From contig CM039183.1 in the NCBI GenBank assembly GCA_008360975.2, forward strand, positions 77,143,850 through 77,207,849: a stretch of 64,000 bases of DNA, read 5' to 3'. Source of the DNA: Lichenostomus cassidix. Taxonomy: Eukaryota > Chordata > Aves > Passeriformes > Meliphagidae. The position numbers were made by a program, and so were the translations under genes. The notes under the pieces were generated by a model that did no database searches, was not told where the DNA came from, and saw only the letters and a program-made list of their open reading frames with translations. This document shows, one piece after another, positions 13,037 to 39,822 of the stretch (within the stretch, counting starts at the first letter, position 1; every line of letters starts with the position of its first letter).

Positions 13037-13640
13037 TGTCACATTTTAACTTCAGCCAGCAACTAAGCAACACACAGTCACTCACTCACCCTCCCCTGGT
13101 GGGATGGGGGAGAGAATTGGAAAGGTAAAAGCGAGAAAACTCACGGGTTGAGATAAAGACATTTTAATAAGGAAAGCAAAAGCTGTGCAGGCAAGCAATG
13201 CAAAACTAGGAAGTAAGGAAGGAAGTAACTAGGAAACCTAAAAACGAAGTAATTCATCATTTCCTACAGGCAGGCAGGTGTTCAGACATCTCCAGGAAAG
13301 CAGGGCCCCATCACACCTAACAGTGACAACAAACAAAACCCCCCCTCCCTTCTTCTTCCCCAGCTTTATACGCTGAGCATGATGCCATATGATATGGAAT
13401 GTCCCTTTTGTCAGCTGGGGTCAGCTGTCCTGGCTGTGTCCTCTCCAAACTCCCTATGCAACCCCAGTCTCCTCATTGGTGGGATTAGAAGCAGAAAAGA
13501 CCTTGATGCTGTGCGAGCACTGCCCAGCAAAAATGAAAACATCCATATATTTTCAACACTGGTTTGGTCACAAATCCAAAACCTATCCCACATCAGCTAC
13601 TGCAAAGAAAATCAACTCCATCCCACCCAAAAACAGCACA
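13037..13640 (-). mobile_element. Solo LTR of an avian endogenous retrovirus
   Basis: About 604 bp bounded by TG…CA. The + strand contains GGTGGGATGGGGGAGAGAAT, AACTCACGGGTTGAGATAAA, GGAAAGCAGGGCCCCATCAC, TCAGCTGGGGTCAGCTGTCC and CATCAGCTACTGCAAAGAAA. These are hallmarks of a widespread neoavian ERV LTR; I do not assign a library name. The minus orientation is preferred because related copies are usually written that way, with the polyadenylation region at the low-coordinate end. No internal retroviral genes or second LTR are present. The flanks (gaagt / cttgt) show no clear target duplication, so it is old or its edges are slightly off. ORFs inside it are incidental. Confidence 0.85.
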
Positions 13641-13644
13641 CTTG

Positions 13645-16600
13645 TAAAATGTTTAATTCCACTGTGACTTTGTTGTTGTCACTTTTTATTACAAAACTTC
13701 CTGGGTTGTTCTCAATAGTCTCATGCATCAATACCATACAATCCCTTTCTGTAAAAATACTTAGCCTTACCTAAGGCCCACCTAACCTGCAACTAAAGAC
13801 TGGGGTTTATTTTCACCCATACTAGTGCTACTGGGAGAGTGTTCCGGAAACTCATTCTTCTGGCACTTATAAATCCTCCTCTTATTTCCAGTTTGGGTGA
13901 GGTAACTGACAGCTCCTGTATCAATAGAGTCTTCATCACTAAAATAGATCTCCTGAACTTATTTCTTCCTTGTGCTTTTAGAGAAAAATTACAGACTTCA
14001 ACAATGAACACGAGTAATAACATTTAAATACCAACATATTAATTTCCTGGGGCTAATTTTTCCATTTATATTATTCTAATCAGCTCAGTTACCTTTTCCT
14101 ACACAGTCTTTTTTGTTTTAATTAATTTTTCCTGAATATATGGAAGTTTATACAGCATTTTAGAGGAAATAGGTGTTTTGAATGTTGTTTATATCGGGAA
14201 GTACACTTCTTTACTTCTGCTAGAAATACCTTAGTACCTCAGGCCTAAGAAACAGATTTGTCCTACTGAAAGTCAGTGCATGTTGCAGCTTCAGATCATA
14301 ATTTTTGGTACAGTTTATCAGCATAAGTCAGCATCTAAACAGGCAGAGCTGACCTTCACTGACCTCTGTCTTTCATTCCTGTTCCCGTGCAGCCTTTCCC
14401 TTTGGCCAGCACTGTCTACATTACTATATAGCAAAGCAGACTGAGACATTTTTTCCAGTTTTCTTTTGGCTGTTTTTTCCACTGTACAATTCCTGTACTA
14501 ATCTCCATTTTTTTCATCTTAAATAATTCATTCTCACTTGGCACCATACAAACACTTCACTGACCTCATGGCAGATCACCACCACTGCATTTTGTCCACA
14601 AAACCTGCAACCACAGTGTGTGCCTAATACATAAGTAAGAAACCTTTGGTATGCATGTCCAAATTCAAGTGGCTGACACCACTGAAAGTGAGTTTTGTTC
14701 ACTCGGGGTGAAACGAAGAAGCCCTACAAAACTGTTCAGCTAATCAGTGGGCCTGTGCTGGCAAGCACGACTGGCTAATGAGAAGTGAGCCATGTGTGAA
14801 GTGGGAAAAATATGATTAGATGGCACAGAAGAAAAGATAGGGATTGTGATGTGGACCCTGCATCAAAAGAATAGGATGTCTTAAGGAAAAGGAAGAGGAA
14901 GCAAAGTGAAGATGGTATAAAAAGAGAATAAGAGGAAGACACCAAATCCACCCCCCCCCCCAAAAAAAAACCCAAACCCACCAACCAAACACCAACAAAC
15001 AAAAAAAAAAACACCCCAAAAAGCAATGGGGAAATGGAGCATGGGCAAAAGAAAGGGGAAGAAAAGAGAATGCATAAAGCCTAACATTTGGTCCACTACG
15101 ACATTTCCAAAACCACCCCAAAGCAATACACTGAAATGGTTACTTTCCCACCTCAGTCAGGGCTGTACAGAGATGAAAATATTGTCCTGTGTCAGGACTT
15201 GTTTTTTTAACAGGTGTCATGTTTGAAGTACAGATTCAATAAAATCTAGCACAATGCCAGTTACGAATAGACTCTCCCATTCCCAGTATTAATAAAATTT
15301 GTGGATACTATTTATCTAAAAAATATGCTTATAATATATAATTTTAGAGGCACCCCATGTAGCACATAATGGGGCACTGCAAATTGGTTATATAATAAGC
15401 AAGTAGAAGAAAGAACAATATAAACAGTGGTTTGCAACCTTGACCCTATGGTGTTTCCTGCCACAATGAAAGTAAAAACACATGTTCCCTGACAACCATC
15501 AAGCACTTTGTCACTGCTGTTGGACATTTCGCTGCCTTAGGGCTTGTCTGCATGCAAAGCTACATTGGTTTGGCTGGGTTTAATTTGCTGCAAAAGGCTG
15601 TGTGAATTCTTATTTTGACCTAAATCAGACTTGCTTCAGTTTAGTTCAACAAATTAAAGGTCAGATAAAAGCCAAGTTACTCTGTTGATTAGGACAATCA
15701 CAGTTCTGATCAATTGCTTACAATTATAGTACTGCCTGTGCTGGCAGAAGCTGACTTTCCAGTAGCTTATCTTGATGAAGTTTCACCTGATTTTTCAGAC
15801 TGTCTTAATTGACTTAAATTGTGCCTGAATGGTCCTCAGGATCTAGTGCCACATGGTTAATGTAACCAAATCTTTGCTGCTGCTGAATGCAGAATATATA
15901 TCTAAAATAGTAATTTCAGTGGGAAAGTGCTGGTTACTCTGAAATTTATTTTTCTTTTCCACTACCACACCCAAACACAGGCACTTTTCAGCATACAGAT
16001 GATGGCAGAAGCAGGGCACAGGGCACTCCAAACTGAACAGGTGCATCATACACTCACTGAGAGACACTAGGAGTTTCCCTAATTCAAAGCCTGCAAGAGC
16101 AATTTCACCTTAGCCTTGCTGGGTGAAGTGCTAGCTAAGAATATTTAACACCAGTGTCCAAACACAGGGAAACCTATATGCTTAGGGAAATGTAATGAAA
16201 AGGAAGAATTAAACAAATGGAAATCTAGCCAGCATTACTCCAAAGAAGAGTGTCCATGAAAGTAGTTATACCAGTACAGTAATAGTAGTACAATTATAAC
16301 ACTGTAATAAGATCAGTACATTTCCTGAGTCCTGTTGCAGAGAAGCAGAACTTGTCTTAGTTTTAGAAAGGCTTGTCAACATCCTCATTTCCAAGGAAAT
16401 ACTCTAAGTACTTCCTCTTCAGAGGAAAAGCCCACAGCAGAGGATTCACTTTGAGATTTTCCACGATTAATTTTAGGCCAAGGCAGCTCAGGCAAGCATA
16501 AAGTAAATTTCACCTAATTGCTCCAACATTGTCACAAGCTATCTGTCACAGAAAACAAATTATTTGTTGAGAAGGAAGGCTTTGCTACATCACTCCACCA

Positions 16601-17100
16601 CCTGGAGCCTCAGCTATTCCAAGAGCAGCACAACCACAGTGGCAGCACGATCAGATCGGTGTTTAGACTGGCTGGGTGCCGCGATGGCTTAATTAACAAT
16701 ATATGCCACACACCGAACGTGTGCAGCAAATCCTGCTTTCAAAGGATGGTAAGGTTTGCGGGGGGCTTTATGCCATTAGAGAAAGCTTTGCTTATAGTTC
16801 AGAACACAGTCAAAAAACACCCAAGTGTTAAAATTTTATGAGGGCATATTCATCATTTTATCTTTCAAAGACAGCCTCTCTTTGTGTTCATTGTTAAATT
16901 AACAAGATCAGAAACGTGGAAGTTACATACATTTTGGGGTCTATCAACCTCTGTTAGCTTTCCCACTCTGGTGAACTGTAACACAGTTTATTTCAATCAG
17001 GAAGCTGCACAGGAAAGAGCTGCGCTCTTCCCAGCAACAGCTTTATAATTCTTTGAACCTCTTCCCTCACCACCCTCCTTAAGCAAGAATATGCTTTATG
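13645..17100. other. Intergenic DNA between LTR and AKIRIN2 promoter
   Basis: No supported gene. It contains the C/A low-complexity tract at 14.95 kb. Small ORFs are incidental. If a divergent noncoding transcript starts from the CpG island, it would run leftwards through here, but nothing in the sequence proves one. Confidence 0.6.
14950..15020. repeat. C-run / A-run low-complexity tract
   Basis: Eleven C followed by nine A, then CCCAAACCCACCAACCAAAC and a further A-run. Slippage-prone; it creates G/F-rich ORF shadows on the minus strand. Confidence 0.95.
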
Positions 17101-17454
17101 CAACTGCAAGGAAACCAGTCGGTTACGCCGAGACACAGATCCTGACATCGTGAGGCCTTTCCATGCGTGTCCTTAGCTGTCACCTCGGACTCTTGCACGC
17201 TCCCAGCTCTGCCCTCCCCAGGGGGCCACTCAATGCACTTTGCCCCCGATTTCACATGCAGACAAGCGCCACGCGGACGTACATCCGCCGCCGGACCCTC
17301 TCGACACCTGCGATAACAGGAGGCCGAGCAGGACTATCGGCCCCTCTGTGTCCCCGCGCTCCAAGGGGAGCCCGCCAGCCCTTCCCCAGGGTCCCGCCGC
17401 GTCCTCCATCCACACCCCAGCCCGCACCCTCCCAGCGGGGATTTAAACCAGAAC

Positions 17455-17462
17455 CCGGAAGC
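17455..17462 (+). promoter_or_regulatory. ETS-family site CCGGAAGC
   Basis: CCGGAAGC is the core of GABPA/ELK-type sites typical of CpG-island housekeeping promoters. It sits about 20 bp before the ZNF143-like element. Function is inferred from motif and position only. Confidence 0.4.
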
Positions 17463-17480
17463 CGGTCCTGCCGGCGCGTA

Positions 17481-17503
17481 GCACGCCGGGAGTTGTAGTC
17501 CCA
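17481..17503 (-). promoter_or_regulatory. ZNF143/THAP11-type element (ACTACAACTCCC)
   Basis: On the minus strand this reads GGGACTACAACTCCCGGCG followed by TGC. It matches the vertebrate promoter motif ACTACAnnTCCCAgcatGC bound by ZNF143 (STAF) and the THAP11/HCFC1 complex. It lies about 130 bp upstream of the presumed start. The motif match is direct; occupancy is inferred. Confidence 0.6.
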
Positions 17504-17620
17504 GCTCCCCACGAGTCATCCGGCCTTTGAGCGGCGGGGGCCGGGGCGGGGAAACCACGAGTCCCGTGAGCCTCCGCGGCGGGGGGGGGCTGGCGTTTGA
17601 ACCGGCGGCGTTGTTGTTGA

Positions 17621-17629
17621 CGCCATATT
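17621..17629 (+). promoter_or_regulatory. YY1-like site CGCCATATT
   Basis: CGCCATATT matches the YY1 core CGCCATNTT. Such sites commonly mark the start of TATA-less promoters, which is why the 5'UTR is drawn from here. A TTTGAA (CHR-like) element preceded by GGCG lies just upstream at 17592-17601. Confidence 0.4.
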
Positions 17630-18062
17630 GCTGGTGCGGGGGTTACGGCCGGGAGCGCCATCGCCGCCGCCATCGCCGCCGCCCGGGCCCCGCCATCGCC
17701 ATCACCCCGCATCGGCCGCCCCGCAGCGCGCACCTGGGACCGGCATCGCACCTCTCGGCACTGCTTGCTCCTCGCCACCGGTCGCGGGCGGAATTTGTCC
17801 CGGCCGGGCAGGGCGGAGCGGGTGGGGAGAGCGGAGATCCAGCCGGACTGAGCCGGGGCTGCTGCTGCCGCTGCCGGGGCCGCTCCCTAGAGAGAGGCCG
17901 GCGGGGAGGCGGCGGAGGCGGCCCTGACGCAGCCGCCCCCTCCTTTCCCTTCCCTCCCCCCCAGCCCGCTCCAGACAGCGGGGAAGACGCCTCTGGGCAG
18001 GGCCGGCTGCTGCTCCCTCCACCGCTGCCCCTCGCTCCGAGCCCCCTTGGCCGCTCCGCGCC
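17630..18062 (+). other. AKIRIN2: Inferred AKIRIN2 5'UTR
   Basis: GC-rich leader from the YY1-like element to the start codon. I found no ATG in it, so no upstream ORF with a standard start. It contains GCC/ATCGCC repeats near 17,658-17,700. The left edge is a guess based on YY1 sites usually lying at or just downstream of TATA-less starts. Confidence 0.5.
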
Positions 18063-34092
<16,030 letters not shown>

Positions 34093-34422
34093 ATCACACT
34101 TTCTGCATATGTGGGCTGCCCTATACACCCTGTTTTATTGTTGCAAGCTATCCCAGTAAAGACTTGCAGCAATGCCATATTTTTCCCCCCTGTGAACACA
34201 GGTTATTTCAAGCTTTTGTCAGTGGCAACCACTCTTATGCAGCAACTGGTTTTGGAGTGCTCCCTGATGTCAGTACCACCTGGATGTGGACCTTTGCTAC
34301 CTGTAATAATACCAGTGGCCTCATTTGCTGTATCATTACGATTTGGCTTCTTATGTTAATAAGTTTGAAAAAGTAAAGGATTAAAGCTGGTGTTCTAGAA
34401 GTTGCCCTTCACTGGTTGTGTA

Positions 34423-34428
34423 AATAAA
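34423..34428 (+). terminator. AKIRIN2: AKIRIN2 poly(A) signal, proximal
   Basis: AATAAA about 330 nt after the stop codon, followed by TGT-rich sequence (tgtagaatg, then gttagtgtggttttc). It would give a short 3'UTR isoform. Confidence 0.45.
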
Positions 34429-34744
34429 AATGTAGAATGACACTTCTGACTGAAGTTAGTGTGGTTTTCATAACTGTGCACTACAACAAAGCTGTAATCA
34501 CAGTTAAGTTAGAATGTAATCCCAGGACAATTTTAAGCAAATAGCCCACAGTACTGCCTGTGAAATAGTGAAGGAGGGCATTTCTGTATTCCATGACTTT
34601 TTTGGGGGTTAAGAATGGGTTTATATGATTTCTCATTTTTGTAGTTTTTATTTATTCTATCAGTCTTTAACAAATGTTTATTGCTGCAATTTTTCAGTGT
34701 ATCATTGTTTTACTGCCCTTGTAGTACTGGAATTTAGTTGGAAG

Positions 34745-34750
34745 AATAAA
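34745..34750 (+). terminator. AKIRIN2: AKIRIN2 poly(A) signal, middle
   Basis: AATAAA followed within 40 nt by a T/G-rich stretch (tctgtttgtttttaatatg). A plausible cleavage signal. Confidence 0.5.
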
Positions 34751-34807
34751 ACATTTACTTCTAATCTGTTTGTTTTTAATATGCAGGTGGAATTTTTGTT
34801 GTGTATG

Positions 34808-34813
34808 AATAAA
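34808..34813 (+). terminator. AKIRIN2: AKIRIN2 poly(A) signal, distal
   Basis: AATAAA preceded by TTTTTGTTGTGTATG and followed by TCTGAGTGTTT. It is the last hexamer in the tight cluster. Further AATAAA motifs at 35068 and 35945 are isolated and could serve longer isoforms. Confidence 0.5.
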
Positions 34814-34849
34814 CTTAAATCTGAGTGTTTAAATGAAAACTTTATTCAC

Positions 34850-37800
34850 TAGCAATAGCGGGTGGGTGAGTTTTAGATAAGGAGAAGGAAGTGGATTAAA
34901 ATCTCAGGTCATTGTTCAGAGGCAGAGAAATCTTCCTTAGATTGGCTGTATTGTTTCTTGTTGTGGAAGCATGTTTGGTACAGAACTGACATGAAACTGG
35001 TGATGTAACTTGCTGCAGCTGACTCAAACAGCAGCTGCCCTTGCCTTCCTTCAGATTTCAGTGACACAATAAAGGAAATCTGTTCATGAGTAGAGCAGGT
35101 GCATGTACTGCAAGCTGGAACAGGATAGGTATTGCAGGAGCTGAAGGTGTGTAATGTCTGCTCAGGGTTGAGGGCCTTGTTGGATGCATTCAGCTGTTGA
35201 CAGACTGCTGTATCAGTGCTGGCTGCTTCTGTCTGGACACTGCTGAGTCTCTGTAGAGTCCCTACATAGCAAGTCCAGATCTGTGTGTTGTGGGGTAGAA
35301 GTATTGCTACTAAAGGACTTGTGTTACCTGCTTTGGGGACAATGAAGCAGTTTCAAAGTAATCCTTTGATTATAAACTGCTGTCTTCTGAAACTTAGTCA
35401 GCTGCTGGTTAAATGGAAGTCTGCTTTGTGATGGACCTCTGTCCCATTTCAAATTAAGGAGTTTTAGTTGAAGCTGGTAGATTTCCTCGGTAATTGGCTC
35501 ATGCTGATGCTTATGGTATCAGAGAGGCCTCGTTATGAGCTCTGGTACTTGGTGAACTCTCACTTAGATTGAAGGTTCAGAATTGGACACATTGCCCACA
35601 GTATCGGAGTATATTCCGCTCACTTTCCTGAAATCTATCTTACCTAAATATTTGGATTATTTCTACTTTGTTTTCAGAATCCTAGAAATAAGAAATCTCT
35701 GCTAGATTCCGCTCTCAGGTCTTCTGTCACTGAAGATAAAACTATCAAGGGCTGTAATTTCTTTTGTCTGCCTTCGAGTCCTCTGTCCCTCTCCTTCCTG
35801 CTCTTCACTTTGACCTTTTATTAAGTTGCCCAGGCAGGGAAAACCACTGTTTCTAGGTGGACCACCATGCAAATATTAGCATCCTGGTACATCTTCTGTG
35901 TTTCCTGTGTTCTTATCTTTTCCTTTGTGATATTAAGGTTTATAAATAAACAGTGATGTCATGTTAGCACCCAGCCACTCCTGCACTGCTCCAAATTGAT
36001 GCATAATAAGCAGTCTTGTGGCAGATGAAAAGCATGGCACTGTGGGTGCTGATGCATCACAGCTGTGGTATGCTTAATTTGTGCCTGTTTTGGAAACAAA
36101 GTTGCATCCTTTAAATTTTTTCAGTTTTTAACCTGCTGCTTGTTCTGTCTTGGACTTTAAACTGGCTCCTTTTCCTAATCTTAGTGCCAGTATCTTGTGT
36201 GATGAATCACACATGAAAGGCTTGTTCTAACAAGTGACATACTCTTCAGTAGGAAAATGGTTGGCAGCTTAACGGCTGTTGAAAAAATTAGGAAAATTGG
36301 GGTGCTGTGAGGAGCTGGCTGGTACTTGAAAACAAACCTGCTTTGCAGAGCCTTTTCAAAGGCTTTTGAGTCAAGTAAAAATGGGTACAATTCAGTAACT
36401 ACTCAATTCTTGGCACTACACTTTGTGGTGGTCACATAGAGAATATTTTTGCAATTGGTATGTAACTGCAGTCTTACCCAAAAGTCAGGCAAGCTGAGAA
36501 CAGTTAATTGGAACTTAACAGAGTGAAACCAAAGATCTTGGTTAACCTGTTTTTAAGGTAGTGATGTGTGTATTTCTTTCCAAGCAGCTCTCAGTTACTC
36601 TGTACTTGGAAAGCAGCATGTACATCCTGTCTGATTTTTGTGTCTAGGTATGAGAGCATATAACTGTAGGAAAATTCAGCATTTTTCAAGGTTGCAAAGG
36701 AAGGAGATTCAAGCAGTCTTGTGTACTCTTGAGCAGTATGACCAGATACAGAACTGCAGAAACTGTTTTGTGAGAACTGCCTTCATTCCCAAGTTGGGAA
36801 CTGGGAAGGATTTAAGGTTTCTGATTACACAGTGGGGAGAAAAAAATCGAGGCTGGTAAAGAGTTTATTCTCTTGTTAACCAGTGATGAAAAATGTGAGA
36901 ATTGATAGCTTTTACAGGTATCTGGCCTATTCTTATAGTTTATTGCTGTTGTGGGCTTCAAGATAAAATTACAGACTTTTTGTTTGAAATCAGTAGTGCA
37001 GTAGTGTAAAGAGGTGTCAAAGAACAGCATCTGTAACAACAGAGAAGGGTTTGAAAGTTAGGGTTAACTTGCATTCAGGCCTGATTTTTGGCAGTAGTTC
37101 TGTTGAAAGATGTGGCTACCTGTGATAGTTTGCAGTTTAGAGGTGAGGCTTTACACTTTTAAAGCGTTTCAGAGCCACTACAGACGTTGGCACTTCGGGG
37201 TTTTTTTGTCCTGTTTTCTTTAGGTGAACATTGCAGACAGTGAAAGTTTTCCTGGAGTATCTGCAAAACACGTTACTACTATGCAGACAGTCGTAGAAAC
37301 TAATCTTTAATTTTCCAGTTGAAATCTGTATTTCGGCTGAGGTATGTGAGGGTGTCTCAGTTGTTACTGATGTTGGTTCTGGATTCAGTGATGTTAAGCT
37401 CTTTCCAGGAAGGTAGGACTGATTGCTAAGTCCAGCCTCTGAAGAAAGAAAGGCAAACTTAATTTATGACCAGTTTAGTTTGTGTTTTAACTGTTCAACC
37501 TTCCTATCCTCCTTGCTGAAGAAGATGAAGTACTAAGTACAGAATTTAAGGTTTGATCCTGAGAGACCGTATGTAGCACAGCAAATGTGAATTTAACCTT
37601 ACAAATTTATGTTATTAGTTAAAGGGAAGAAACAGCCATTAACTATTAATTTTACTGTTTTAATGTTATGTTGCCTGCACATTTGGGGATTAAAGGCCAC
37701 ACACTGTTGAGGCTGGTTTCTCTTTATTTCTGAATGGTTTACCCTCTGGGGGTGTGTAAAGCTAGCTGGGGTGAGGTTAGCAGAGGCGGGTGGCAGGGGA

Positions 37801-39665
37801 CAGCTGCACAGCAAGCACTTAGCTCCCTGTCCTCTTGCACATCACAGACACATTTGGCACTGCTCCCTTTCATTTGTCAAGTGTAGTTGCAAGATAAACG
37901 GGGTGAGGTTCAGGATGGGGGTTGTTCAGCGTTCCCCCGTTGAAATGCCTTTTTTCTCTGCTGCTGTAAAGCTGCCTGTATATGCTACTGAGTGGGTAGG
38001 TCCCTGAGGTTAGTCACCAGGGAAGAACAGGAAATTTTCACCTGTGTCTTGGAACTTTTGCAGGTGCTCCACTGAGATCCTAAAAGTTCATGCTCTTGAG
38101 GTTTTGTCATTGTTTCCCAAGTTGAATGTTCAGGCAGTGGAGTCTGATAAGCTCCTCCTCCCCAACTGCCTGGCAGCATTTAGAACTAGACCTTCATTTA
38201 AGGACAGCAGGATCTGTTGCTGTGACTCTGCAATTACTGCAGTTGGATAATGCAGGACTCCTACCCTCTCAGGGTATTTAAAACAAGCCTGACATCTGTT
38301 ATATACATTCCTGCGCAAACGGCTTGGTAAGTTACTGGTTCTTGTAAGACTTCCCCTCCCCAGTACAGATCTGGTTTATGAAGTGATTCTGTCCTGAGCT
38401 CCCAGCTATCCTGTCCAGTTTTGAGTAGGCTGAAGTGCCAGTGCAACTAAGTAGGAGCAGCTGGAGTCTAGCGATGGCTAAACACAAGGCAGCACTTCAA
38501 TGCCTCAGAAGGAAAGAGAACTGTAATCTTTTCTCAGTCAACTGAGGATGTCTGAAGTTTTTTGGAGGTACATAGTCCTCTACAATGAAGTAATTACCAC
38601 TCAACATTGCAGCTGTCTGGGAGGGACAAAGGCTGAACACCTCGGAACTGCACTCCTTTCTAGGTGCTAAGGCTGCCCTGAAGTCCCTGCCCACACCAAG
38701 TGCTGCATGCAATGTGCCTCTCACAGCCCTTAGGAGGGTTTATCAAAGCACAGCAGACAATGGTCTGGAGGGCAGTGCAACCTTCCCCTTTGGTCTCTTA
38801 AGGCTTTTCACACGGTTGAAAAACACAGGACACTGACATCAGCATTAACACATTTGCTCCTCCAAAGGAGTCAGGGAAAAAAGGTTGGTCTAAGGCTTTT
38901 TGAAGATGGATCATCAGCTGAGCATGCTTTTCCATGCTCAGCCGACACATCCTTTCACACAGCTGTCTCCTTTACCTGCATACAGCACAAACCCTCGGCA
39001 AAGGGAGGTTACAACAGGTACTTTAGGGAGGGATTTTCCTACTTCCACCTGACTGCACAAGTGCCATGTTCTGACACAAGTTTCCCTAACAGCAAAAGTC
39101 AGCTAGTACCCATCAATCAAGAGGGCATGATTTACACAATTCACATTTGCTCATCAGAGAGCAAAACTTTGTATCTTCTTTATTCTGTCCACTTCTCACA
39201 GAGTTTTTAGGGAGTTGGGACCAGTTTGGAATAACACACAGCAGAGGCTGAACGTGGAAGTTCATTGTCATCTTTAGCACATTTGTTATATTTATTTTTA
39301 AATCTAGTTAAAGGATCTAGGAAGCATTTTACAATAATGACTCAAATCCTATCAGCTTATAAGGATGTTAATAATACTGCTTCATCACTTCTGTGGCTTA
39401 CACAGTCAGTGTTGTCCTTTTGGCTTGCTAGCTTGATTTATATCAGTGGACTGTTAAATACCACACATCAAAGAAGACTGAAACTGGCACAATACAGTAT
39501 TTGGAACATGAGCATTTATAGAGCAGTACATTACACAGGGAAGATGAGCATTAAAAAACAACATCTCTATTCATGCCTGCCCAGGCACTCAGAATGTATC
39601 TCACAACATTCAGACACCGCTGACTTTGACTCAGTATGCAAAGTTAGCGAGGAGCAGTTTAGTGG
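34850..39665. other. Convergent intergenic spacer between AKIRIN2 and ORC3
   Basis: About 4.8 kb between the two 3' ends. AATAAA hexamers on the + strand at 35068 and 35945 are possible distal AKIRIN2 signals. The segment 37.75-38.75 kb is moderately GC-richer but shows no family I recognise. No supported gene or RNA. Confidence 0.7.
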
Positions 39666-39693
39666 GAACACAGCCCTTGCAGTGTTGGGAAGG

Positions 39694-39699
39694 TTTATT
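39694..39699 (-). terminator. ORC3: ORC3 poly(A) signal
   Basis: TTTATT on the + strand is AATAAA for ORC3, 17 nt after the stop. On the minus strand it is followed by GGGCTGTGTTCCC, a GT-rich downstream element, so cleavage near 39.67-39.68 kb would leave a 3'UTR of only about 40 nt. Another hexamer exists near 39.29 kb. Confidence 0.6.
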
Positions 39700-39716
39700 G
39701 GCACTGTGGTGGCACA

Positions 39717-39822
39717 TTAACAGCCTCCCCATGTCAGCCTTGCCACGTGGTCAGTTTTCTGCTTGCTGGGCTTTATGAAGCCCAGGAGCTCCAGTTCAGA
39801 CACAGCTCGAATAAAGCGAGCG
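39717..39822 (-). CDS. ORC3: ORC3 terminal coding exon
   Basis: Acceptor CACTGACATGTCCAG; completes His, then [34 protein letters not shown] and TAA. This is the C-terminal part of the winged-helix domain and matches the human end almost residue for residue. The stop occupies 39717-39719. Confidence 0.98.

Larger units (their letters stand above)
34093..34835 (+). other. AKIRIN2: AKIRIN2 3'UTR
   Basis: Sequence after the TGA in the terminal exon, with candidate poly(A) hexamers at 34423, 34745 and 34808. The right edge is set about 20 nt after the last hexamer of this cluster. Small ORFs here carry no recognisable protein. Confidence 0.6.

Noticed and set aside
13379..13774. 131-codon ORF over the LTR
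   Set aside because: Lies inside and past a noncoding LTR and does not resemble any retroviral gene.
14775..15126. G/F/L-rich minus-strand ORFs around 15.0 kb
   Set aside because: Produced by the C-run and A-run low-complexity tract; composition-driven, not a membrane protein gene.
39265..39720. 151-codon plus-strand ORF ending at the ORC3 stop region
   Set aside because: Antisense to the ORC3 3' end and the adjacent spacer, with no recognisable motif. A single ORF of this size is expected by chance in 64 kb.
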